Below are positions 11,353 to 22,000 of a stretch of 64,000 nt of DNA, piece after piece (within the stretch, counting starts at the first letter, position 1; every line of letters starts with the position of its first letter). This stretch comes from Macropodus opercularis (Eukaryota > Chordata > Actinopteri > Anabantiformes > Osphronemidae): assembly GCA_030770545.1 (NCBI GenBank), contig CM061104.1, forward strand, positions 11,603,001 to 11,667,000. Reading direction: 5' to 3'. The translations under genes were made by a program, and so were the position numbers. Under the pieces are notes generated by a model that saw only the letters and a program-made list of their open reading frames with translations, was not told where the DNA came from and did no database searches.

Positions 11353-14300
11353 ATGTCCTCACAGCAACCCAATAGTTCAGCCTCCAACAGCCCCACCAGC
11401 ATAATAGGTTCTCCTTTTTCAGTCATCAGTCCCACACTTAACTCCCCTGTGATTTCCCCTTCTCTGGGATTTGGACCCGTCAGCAACAGTCAGGTATGTT
11501 CTTATTCTAAAGACACATCTATGTTAGTTACTGGTCGCCAAAGTTCACATGGGGACAAACATACTTGTTAATTACGCTGATGCTAAAATTGGTGTTGGAT
11601 ATTTAACACCACAGTATTTACATTTTTCTGTTTTGTGTCCAGATCTCTTCTTCATCATCCATATCTGGAATGCACTCTATCAGCAGCTCAGAGGACATTA
11701 AGCCTCCGTTTGGTTTGAGGCCCATGCCTCCTCACAGCCCTGGAGCAATGCTGTCTCAGAAACGCATGTGTGTCATCTGTGGAGATCGCTCTTCTGGTAA
11801 GTGGCTCCACTTAACATCAATTTAATACTGTTTTATATCGTGGTGTTTTCTGTGTGAATAATACCATCTTCATGCAGTTACTCAACATTTTAAGTAAATG
11901 AATCCCATTTAAAAAGCAGCTCTTGCCTTTACTTTTACCATGTTATTTCTCTGTCAGCATTCAACATGGTTTTTTTATTTACAGGTAAACATTATGGTGT
12001 GTACAGCTGTGAGGGTTGCAAAGGTTTCTTCAAGCGAACTGTGCGCAAAGACCTGAGCTACACCTGCAGGGATAACAAAGAATGCCTAGTTGACAAACGC
12101 CAGCGCAATCGCTGCCAGTACTGCCGCTACCAGAAGTGCCTGGCCATGGGCATGAAGCGGGAAGGTATGCAAGGAGCAGCAGGCGTGTGTGAGAGGTTTA
12201 ATTTCACTTTGAGATCCTTTGTGGTATCGGAAGTTGTAGGCATTTGTAGTTGACATACATGTACCCGTACAAAGTGACTTTCTCCAATAAAAGGTAGAAA
12301 ATATATGTATTTATTTAGAGGTACTTAAAACCGACAGACTGATTACTTAAAAGAAAGCCCTTTAATTAAGTAATACTGGATTGGATTAGTTCTTATGGAG
12401 GCTTGATTAGATAAGCTACAGATCAACATGGGTCAAGTGGGGCCACTTTACATAATTAACCCTTTAAAAAAATCTTTTTAAGTAGTGATGAAACACGCAA
12501 ACCTGACAATAGAAGGGAGAAAAAAGGCTGTTTAGGTTATTCAATTCTAAACAGAACAGTTTTTTTCTTTTATTTATTTGATTTCAGTGAGTGCATGTGA
12601 AGATGCCTAACTCGGTTTAACTAGTAACGTCTGTTCTTTGACCTTTGAATAGTGGAATCCTAGACTTGTTATTTAGTGTTAAGTGCTAAACTGCACATGC
12701 TCCCAGTTGATCACATGGTGCTTTATGATGCTGAGACAGAACCAGTCTGGAGGCCGGTTGCCAGGTTTAGAAATGTTTTTTTTTATTTATGCAACAATTT
12801 ATGGTTGGTATTTGTGAGAGGTTGACGGCAACCTCACACACTGTTGATCTGCCAATTACTGTGCTGGGCAGTAATTATGTCAATGTGATTGTCATGTTCA
12901 TGAATGTGTATAAAGAAAAAAACTAATATAAAATATAAAAGTAACACCTTTCAGCTATAATTCTCATAATTATGAAGTTAACACAGTTCATTTGTATTTT
13001 AGCTGTTTCTGTCAAGTGTTTGTCAAGACGGCATGAATTCAGACTTTCTAAAGGTAACAAAGCTCCTACAGAGAGGCAGTTAATTTAGTATGTTACTGAA
13101 AATCTGTTGGTTTCCATTCTCCAAGTCAATCTTGAGAATTTCCCATCATCCCCTCATCATCTAAAACTTTTGCAGCGGTCCAGGAGGAGCGCCAGAGGAA
13201 CCGAGAGCGTGAGGGAGAGCTGGACTTCAATGTTGGAGTAAATGAGGAGATGCCCGTTGAGAAGATCTTGGAGGCAGAGACAGCAGTGGAACAGAAGACT
13301 GAGCTTCATTCGGACGTGGGCACCTCGGTGAGTCGTTAAAATAAGAAATGATGACAGTGATCTACTTGTGATCTCTGTGATAAGCATCTAAGATTGTATC
13401 TATGATTGGGAATTCACAATGCTGTTTGGTTTTAGCCCCATGATGCAGTTAGCAACATCTGTCAGACTGCAGACAAACAGCTGTTTGCCTTGGTGGAGTG
13501 GGCAAAGAGAATCCCTCATTTTTCTGAACTGCCCCTTGATGACCAAGTCATTCTTCTGCGTGCAGGTAAGACCAGTCTGCGCTATATATTAGCAATATTT
13601 GGGAAAAATGTTTTCAAATCAAACAGAGAAGACTGAACATTTTATTTATTATGGTATTGCAATAATGAAAAGCACGATAAAAGATTATCGTAAATTATTT
13701 ATGAGGATTTATTTGTTGTCCTACTCTAATGCAGCTCTAGCTTGGAGAGTCTGAACCTGCCTGCTGAGCTAATAATAGTCATACACTGGATCTTTAACCA
13801 GTTTGGCAAACATGTTGGCACCTGACCTGTAGTGATTTTACCCAGTGACATTTTGCAACTGAAAACGTGTTCTACTGTCACATAGGGTCAGGACCCGATG
13901 AATCTGAATCTCAAAGAGAAGTGGTAGCTACGAAGTGTTCTTAACAGCAGGAGACCAGGGCAAATAGTTGAACTGAGTGCCACATAGCTTGAGGGACTAC
14001 AGTTAAAGTTTGTATACTTGTAAGTCCAAACTACTGATATGTTTATTAATAATATGAATTATTTGTATTTTGTGTGTTTCAGGGTGGAATGAGCTCCTCA
14101 TTGCCTCCTTTTCCCATCGTTCCATTGCTTTGAAGGATGGAGTTCTATTGGCCTCCGAGTTGCAGCGTGACAGTGCACATGGTGGAGGAGTGGGAGCCAT
14201 TTTTGACAGGTACATGGATGAAGAATTTCAATGCCTTTTTCCTAATGTTTTTGATATGTGTATAATCACTGCTGTTTCATACAGGGAGAGCGTGCAGAGT

Positions 14301-14970
14301 GCCGAGGTTGGTGCCATATTTGACAGGTGATTTTATTTATGAGCATTTACATAAAACTGATTTATTACTTTTGCTTACACTAAAGACGTTAAAGTAATTT
14401 TTGCAACATTTGTCATTTAGAGTTCTTACTGAGCTTGTCAACAAAATGAGAGATATGCAAATGGACAAAACGGAGCTGGGCTGCCTCAGAGCCATTGTCC
14501 TCTTCAATCCAGGTGCTTGACAATACATGGAACTATCTATTTAAAGCAAAGGATTTTTTTCACATTGTAGCATGGAATGTGAAATGTCTGTCTTCCTGCA
14601 GATGCTAAAGGTCTCTCCAACACTAGTGAGGTCGAGCTCCTTAGAGAAAAGGTCTATGCATCGTTGGAAGCCTATTGCAAACAGAGATACCCAGAGCAGC
14701 AAGGAAGGTAAATGTCTGCAGCTGCTACTGATCAAAATAAGTTCAGTGAAGTAAGAAAGGTTAACATCATTACTGCACCATCTGTCTTGTTAAGCTAATC
14801 AAGTCCTCTTTGCTTCCTGCAGGTTTGCTAAGCTCCTGCTTCGACTGCCGGCGCTACGATCTATTGGCTTAAAGTGCTTGGAGCATCTCTTCTTCTTCAA
14901 GTTGATCGGTGACACACCTATTGACACTTTCCTCATGGAAATGCTTGAAGCTCCCCATCAGTTGTCTTAG
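11353..14970 (+). CDS. rxrb: Retinoid X receptor beta (nuclear receptor NR2B2)
   Basis: Nuclear receptor that heterodimerises with RAR, TR, VDR, PPAR and LXR on direct repeats. Coding exons: 11353-11493, 11643-11796, 11985-12164, 13176-13327, 13436-13565, 14083-14209, 14285-14326, 14421-14512, 14602-14707, 14823-14970, totalling 1272 nt or 423 residues. The A/B domain is Ser/Pro rich (MSSQQPNSSAS). The DNA-binding domain begins at CVICGD, with P-box CEGCKG and CQYCRYQKC. The hinge is EAVQEERQRN. The ligand domain runs from ICQTADKQLFALVEWAKRIPHF to the AF-2 helix TFLMEMLEAPHQLS, followed by TAG. The start is the first ATG after the acceptor at 11303; an in-frame TGA sits just inside that exon. 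RXR-beta rather than alpha or gamma is supported by the teleost-type 14-residue insertion. It may be the rxrbb co-orthologue, which I cannot prove. The ligand domain is two residues shorter than usual near the beta-turn. Confidence 0.95.
14285..14326 (+). other. rxrb: RXR-beta 42-nt mini-exon (14-residue ligand-domain insertion)
   Basis: The exon encodes ESVQSAEVGAIFDR and lies 75 bases after the exon that ends GVGAIFDR. Both exons end in the same phase with the same bases (TTTGACAG), so inclusion or skipping keeps the frame. The shared VGAIFDR suggests tandem duplication of the preceding exon end. Published zebrafish RXR-beta proteins carry an equivalent insertion between helices 7 and 8, and I recall that the zebrafish receptors concerned were reported not to bind 9-cis retinoic acid. 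Confidence 0.87.
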
Positions 14971-16375
14971 ATAGGAAATACTGTGGTAAGGGTCAGATAG
15001 CTGAGGTCTGGGAGGCTGGAGTGGGACTGGAGTGGCACTTTAAGTTTTTTGAAGATTTGTCAGTTTGTCTCACTGCTGTCTGGGTTACACTTTTTTAGTG
15101 CAGCACAGATTTGCTCTTTAGACCAAACCCAAGACTTGGCGTGATCTACAAGCTGGTGCTATGTGTTGATATAACATCCTGAGTAACCATGGTTTCAAGT
15201 ACAAAGTATTTTTAAACATTAACATATTTCCCCGACAGGAATAGGTATAATTTGGGTACTCGTTTTTATATCAACCGATTAGACAATTCACACATTAAGC
15301 TTCAGTTCTTTCTCCAACTGAACTGATCCCCAATACCTGTTTTTTCGAAGGAGGGCAACCTGAATCATGAATATGCTGTACAGACAGTCTTTTTTTTTTT
15401 TATAATTTTTACTTCAAGTCAGACCTAATACTATATTATTGTACCAAACACTCACAGAAAAACAACAGCTCTGGGTTCTGAGTCACTGGTTCAAACTGTC
15501 GGGTCCGACTCGCCTATGTTAATAAGCTTTATGAGTCTGCTTATATACAATTAGTGTTGTTTACTTTACCATTTTAAAATCTGATTACTTTGTGGTTAAC
15601 AATTAGACTGCACTGCACACTTGCTCTGTGCTAGTTCAAAACCCTTCTTGTAAAACAAGTGCCTGGCCCCCGAACGGTCAGGTATTTGTGTTTTGGTGCT
15701 ATATGAGATAATTTGACATTTGCGGTGCAAACACGCCACAAACCTAAGAAAATATGCAAAACTGAAAATCCCTTTATTAGTGTTTTAAAAATGTAGCAAT
15801 ATCAAACGTAAGCTGCATAAGCGCTTTCTGCATGTCAGGTGTTTTACAAAGAAAATCATGTCTGGTGGAAAGGGAATTCTTCATGTTATAACTTATCTAT
15901 TCAGTTCTACGGTACTGTGCAAAAAGTAATTGTTCAGGGAAATTGTATATTGACAAATTTAAATCTCAATCAGGAAAAAAGTTATAATTCTTGATGTGCC
16001 CTTTAGTTTTGAGTTGGTATAAAGCAGAACATGTCTTGGGTTGCACTGGATTTGCTGAGACAGTTTCAGCTTGTTTTTATTCTTTGTGCTTGATGCTCAG
16101 TTGTATTTTCCACTTCCTCCCCTTTGTTATGTAGCTTATCTTGTTTATCTTAATGTCTCTGCAATTCCTTAAAAATAAAGCATAAAACCATTTAGATCCA
16201 TAACACCTGTGGACACATAGGAATTTGAAACAAGACCAAATGGGGTCTGCATGATGGCCATGTGTAAACACCAGATGAGCTGTTTTGGTCATTGACCTCT
16301 ATGAGTTCAGACATGAAAGTGACTTGAAGCATGGGTTGTGTGGACTAAAAATAAAAGAGGCTTAAGTTTTTTTGG
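14971..16375 (+). other. RXR-beta 3' UTR with two poly(A) signals
   Basis: No coding signal follows the TAG at 14968-14970. AATAAA hexamers lie at 16174-16179 and 16350-16355. The second is followed within 15 bases by a T/G-rich stretch (16365-16390) typical of a cleavage stimulatory element, so it is the better candidate for the main 3' end. The UTR would be about 1.2 to 1.4 kb. Confidence 0.5.
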
Positions 16376-17228
16376 TTTTGTATTTTCTTCTATAAAAATG
16401 TGAGACACGTTTTTCTTGAAGGAAAGTCTGATTTTAGAACAAAACACAAATCAAAAAAATGCATGTGTAATGAGCCTTTTTATTGTAGTTAGATACTTTT
16501 TGCTGTGGGCGTGGACACAGCAGAAGCCTTGTTTGGACAGCATTTGTGTCCAAGTTCCACAGAGATATTATGGCACAGGAAGCAGTGTGTGTAGTTGAAA
16601 ACGTAAATTCCTAAACTAAATGGTTGAGTGCAATGAAATCAAAGGCTTTTAGGAGAGTCCACGGGAGTAGCTGGTAAATTTGATCTGTCTGTGAAGTTAA
16701 TGGTTTAATTACGCGCACACAGAAACCTAAAGCTAAAGAAAAAAAAGAACCTTCCGTTGTATCAATTGGAGGTGATGCCTCTGTAAACCATGCATGGCTT
16801 GGTTTGCTTAAATTATATTTAGAATAATACTGCTTTAGTCTATATTACACTATTCTACAGATGGAGCAAAAGGAACAAGGAACATACAAGACATCATAAT
16901 GACATGTACAACGTTTTACAGCATTCCCCTACATTACTTTACACACACATCCTCCTCAAATCAGTACAATTTAGCAAACGTCAAGCTCTCGCCTCCAACT
17001 TAGAACAACGGTCCTAAGTGACATGCTACAATTAAGTCTAAGGTGCTGAACAGTTTTCAGTAAATTCTAAACCAAAACGAACAAAAAAAGGACTGCTGGT
17101 GTAGCTTCATAATGTTGAACTAGATTCTCGTTTATCTCTGTGGTTATATTTCTATCACAGTGAAAAGATTAATCAAGTGAGAAGATTAATCTTGCAACTT
17201 AAATCTGAAATTTGGGTTTATCCTGGGT
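16376..17228. other. Gap between the convergent RXR-beta and FHOD3 transcripts
   Basis: A/T-rich sequence with no supported gene on either strand. If the poly(A) signals chosen for the two flanking genes are right, less than 1 kb separates their 3' ends. I see no recognisable repeat or RNA gene. Confidence 0.4.
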
Positions 17229-18671
17229 TTTATTTATTAACTGGACTCCTTTGATGCTTCCTCCACATGAGTAAACAATTAGAATTTAAAAAAGATGATG
17301 TACGATGATTATGTGCATCCACTTTACTAATTATCAGTTAACCTGCACCATTTATATTCACAATTAAAGAATGAAGACTTTGTGTCTGTAGATCTCCAGT
17401 GATGCCTGGACTAAATGTTCATTTGACCTGGTTTATTCTAAACTTTTATATAATGCTTCAATTCATATTCGACAGTAAGGCAACAGGATACAGCTACTGT
17501 GCATAACGAATCCCTAGGTTGTCATAAATACTTTAAAGCTATCTTTATCTTATTCTCTGGTCTAAGACATGGAAAAAAACACTAAAATTTAACCAGGACG
17601 GATTTAAAACACTGGTTAAACATAAATCACAGCTCGTGAATGATTGCAGTATTATCCTCTTACCCCTTTGGGACTGCACATCTGTATTAACATTTTTTGA
17701 TTAGTCCCTGAAAACATTGTAATAAATAACGGTCTCTGAAAGGCACTCTGAAATGTGCAGCTCATACTTTCTAGAAAACTAATGACATAACTCTGAAGAT
17801 TGCTCACCTGTAACTCCTTGCCTTCCATATTAATTTACACTAATTGTTTCAGTGACAAGCGTTAGCCTGAAACTAGTGGCATCACCAGTCGGACCCACAG
17901 CTGATAAAATGTTGAATGTGATGTGTGAAAATTTCCACTGTTCCTCAGATAATTTCCATCTTATCAAGTAAAATCGTGCACTTGTGGCCTGTATCTGTCT
18001 GCTTTGATTAAGACGTAAAAACTGTGCTACTGTTGAATTGCTGGTTAGCGTCGAGGATTTCACATTCCATTGATGTCCAACTTTTACATCCAGTGCAATT
18101 GTTCCTTATTTGAGCACCTACCTACTACCACAGTAGTATAAAGAATAAACCTTTGCACAAAGCCATCTATTCTATAGATGAACTGTCTTTTCAATTCAAC
18201 GTGTCATAAAAGCTGCGGGGCTGACACTACCCCAGGCAAACAGCATGGAATAACGGAACATGCGCATGTAGCACACTTCTTGGACTCTGCTTTCAGTCAC
18301 GACTGTGACGGTCGAAGCATTGTCAATGTTTTTTTGATGCACTGAAAATACCCTTTTGCACATAAGTTTGTATGCAATATCATGTTTGAAGAATGATTGC
18401 AATTCAGTCTCAGAGTCCAGAGCGTCAGTCCAGCAACAGCCAAGCGTAGTGGTTTGAATGAAGCACACAGCTTCTGTGCTTGACAGTTCCTGCCTTTATC
18501 CACACTCTAGGAGAAGCAGTTGTTTCAAGCCTATGTAAACCGAATTCAATTTGATGAGATCGACTCATCAGAGCTAGGTGGGCTAGTAGTGCCAAGCCAG
18601 AGAAGAGTGGGGTTGCCATGTTGGATGTAGGCATCGGAGGGGCAGTGAAAGGACTTCCTGCATCTTCTAGC
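17229..18671 (-). other. Probable FHOD3 3' UTR
   Basis: The stretch lies downstream of the formin stop codon on the minus strand. Two overlapping minus-strand AATAAA signals occur at 17229-17238, and another at 17432-17437. Short open frames here show no family resemblance. The end point is inferred from these hexamers only. Confidence 0.4.
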
Positions 18672-19041
18672 TCACACCTGCATCTCTGAACCGCTTGACA
18701 AGCCGAGAGCATTAGCCTCCTCTGTTGTCAACCCATTCTTCAGTGTCCTCCTCACTGTGCAGTCAAAAATAAAAGGCAAGTGGAGACAGTGCCAGATCTT
18801 GATGAATGTGAGTTTATGACCTATGCCGTATAGTTCTTGCACATGCATCTGACAGTTTCCTACAGTTGGAATGACTCACGTGATTTCCGGTTGGCTCGGG
18901 ATCGTCTCCTTTCTCGAGGCTGCGTCCGCTGGCTGGGCCCCTGAGTGGCTGACCTCACGATCCTTTCCATGATCTCATCTGCCGTGTCATCTGTGCAGTT
19001 CACTGGGTCATCGTTGGCGGAGCACCACGGAGGCACACGGC
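18672..19041 (-). other. fhod3: FHOD3 C-terminal autoregulatory (DAD) exons and stop
   Basis: The last two exons encode DDTADEIMERIVRSATQ, a basic PRERRRSRANRKSLRRTLKN stretch and GLTTEEANALGLSSGSEMQV followed by TGA at 18674-18672. In FHOD formins the helical DADEIMDRIV-type segment plus the basic cluster folds back on the N-terminal DID, and ROCK phosphorylation of the basic region releases it. Ser/Thr residues among the arginines (RKS, RRT) are retained here. Confidence 0.93.
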
Positions 19042-22000
19042 CTAAAACAGAACAGGACAGTTGTCTCATAGGCCAGGTAGCAGGTGTGCAAGGTTGTTTT
19101 TAGACATGGTGGTGGCTAAGCTAAATATAATAATGATGGTCAGTTAGTGCTTAAAAAGAAACCTAATAAGCGATTGGATCATATGTTATCACAAAAGTGA
19201 TCACCGTTCCTGAGACCGACCTCTGATGCTGCTGCCTCTGGTGCGTGTTCGTAGCCCTGGAACCGTGGACGTCCCGCTATCGCCGCCCTGCAGGCTGCTC
19301 TTCAGAACGGCCTTCATGTTCTCGTGTTCGGCTGCGTCCTCCGCGTACTGGATACCCTGAGGCTGGATCTCCTGTGCGTCGGAAGTGGCACCGCCAAACT
19401 TACCACTCTGTAAGGCAGGATTAGAACGTATGATATTTATTAGTAGTTGATGGTGAAACTCAGGCCCACACACTGGCACTGTCAGTATTTGGGAAGAACC
19501 ACCAACAGCTTTAAATGTCACACTTGTCATCCAGGTTAATTGTTTCTACTGGAATTCCACACATTTTAGCCTAAAATCAGAAGAGTGAAACCAAACACTG
19601 GGCTAATGACCCATCTTCTCTCAATTCTCATATTTGTACTACTACTACTGCATCAGCGCAGCCTGAACAAATATTAGTCACGACAGGAAGAGCACATGCA
19701 CTTGCATCCAGACGCCGTCCTACCTCACTATCATCGTCATCCTCACTCTACACAGGTGAAGGAAATGGAAAACAATAGGTCAGTTATCAGTTAAAAGCTT
19801 GCTCTAGATTTCAGGTATAAAGGAATAGACTGACATTTTAGGAAATGTGCATTTCGTTGTCAAGAGTTGAGATGATTTAGGTTATTTCTGGCTTGTAAAT
19901 ATGAAGCTGAACTGTTTAGCTTAGTTTGCTTTAGCATAAGAGTCTGGGTATGTCTTAAGGTGAACAAGGCCCAGAACAAACATCCAATTACTGAACGCTT
20001 GTATGAAGCAATGTTTTGTTATGTTCGGCAGAGCAAGGCTAGATGTTTACCTCTGCTTTTAGCTCATATGCTAGGCTAGGCTATGCTAAGCTAAGCTAAT
20101 CAGCTGCCAGCCCCAGGATCATTTTGAACAAACACTTGTGTCAGTCTACCCTGTTTTTTAGAGCAAAGAAGGAAAACTTTTCGCTGTTATAACACAAAAA
20201 CCCCTTCAGACATGCAGTTTACCGACAGAACGGGATATTTGACTGTGGTTAAGTTGGGGCCTTGTTATTTCTCCTTCAGAGACATCCAGAGGTTTGAATT
20301 TTCACACAGTGATTGAATTAGGGTCCCTTTGAAGAGAGGGGCCCCGGCCAAGGCTCGGTGTGGCTCCTCAGGGTTTAGAGGGTTTTAATCATGCAGAGAG
20401 GTGTTTGCTCTGGCCTTTCAGAGCCTGCTGACGCTACACTCCAAACAACTCACTGATTATTGATACAGTAACTTATACTTGTGAATACTGATGTCATTAC
20501 AAATGTTACACCGTCTCTGTTAGAAAGGGCCACATTCGGTGCTCTAACCAGATTTAAGATATAACCAGTGTCCAGGGATGGTTCATACTGTTTCGCAGAA
20601 TCGAGAAAGTACAAACTAAACAAAGACGAGGATCAGGAAATGGACAGCGTGTACGTTTGAGTGCTGCTCACAGTGAGGACCACTTACATCTGTTATCATT
20701 TTCCCCCTGGTCTTGTTCCTCTCTCGATGGTTGGCCCTCTTCTGCTTCTGCTGTAGCACACGCTCTCTTGTTGTGCGATACTCCAGGGCAAATTCGCTCA
20801 GGATCTTGCTAAAGCGATGAATGCTGACCTCACGTACCGCATATACAGGATGGCCCAGGAACAGCAGAAAGGCATGAAACCTGCACATGCAGAGACTCAT
20901 CACAGGGCTGTAGAGAAACGCTTGGGCTAAGAAAGGGGCATTATCATATAACACCTGAACATACCTGTTGATAATTCTACGATGTACTATTTTTAGAATA
21001 ATTATTCTTTCCGCGCAGTCTTTAAGAAATTCAGACATTTTTTGCTTCAGCGCCGGTTTCATCTCATGTTTCGCAATGACCTTGAGGTGATCCCATGATG
21101 CTTTGCACCTTCGCTCCATCTGGGCTAGATTGTCCTGAAGCTGGTCAAAGTCCACCTGACAACGACAATATCACGGCCAGAAGTCAGCACAGTTATTTTG
21201 AGGCAAAAAACAAACTGATATGTGAAGAAATCTGAGCCATAATTTCTCAAAAGGCAAACACAGCTAACCTTTGTCAGGCGAGTGATAGCTCCTATCTCCG
21301 AGTAGAGGTCAGTGCTGTCTGGGAACTTCTCAACCACGATGGAGCAGGCGTGGTGCAGAAGAGACTGCTTATGAACAGTGTCCTTTACCTCTGGGACCTT
21401 CTCCAAGTAGCTCAGCTCAAAGCCTTTAGCCTGGAGATGCATGTGTTACACAGTGAAACACTGAGAATGTGAGACGGAAACTCTGGAGTTAGAGATCAAG
21501 AGTCCCTAACTCGAGAACCAAATTGCAGTGCACTTCCTTTCTGGCGCAGAGTGGAGTGTGACTACAATATGTACTATGTACATTCATTAGATTGTGATTA
21601 TCAGAAACCACAATCTACTTCAGTTCCGACCGACTGTTATGCTCACCACAGCAAAGCTAAAAAGAAATTAAAGAAAAAAGCCATAACACATCAGGGAAGA
21701 CATAATCTTTACACAGTTCCCCTTGTTCTCCTGCCAGTTTTAAATAGCTTACTGCAAAATATAAATGCAGCCATTATTTATGGCTTACTTGTTTTGATGT
21801 TGACTTATGTTTCCATTTTGCATGTTTCACTTGGTTCACTCATACGTAGACCTACAGTATGTGTGCACATAATGGGACACACTGGGCTGCAGAAAAACAC
21901 AAACCCCCATGATGATGTGACAACAACAGACACGATTGGAAACACATATGGAGCAGCCACACAAATGGAAACTACCGAAAACACACAATCACACAAACCC

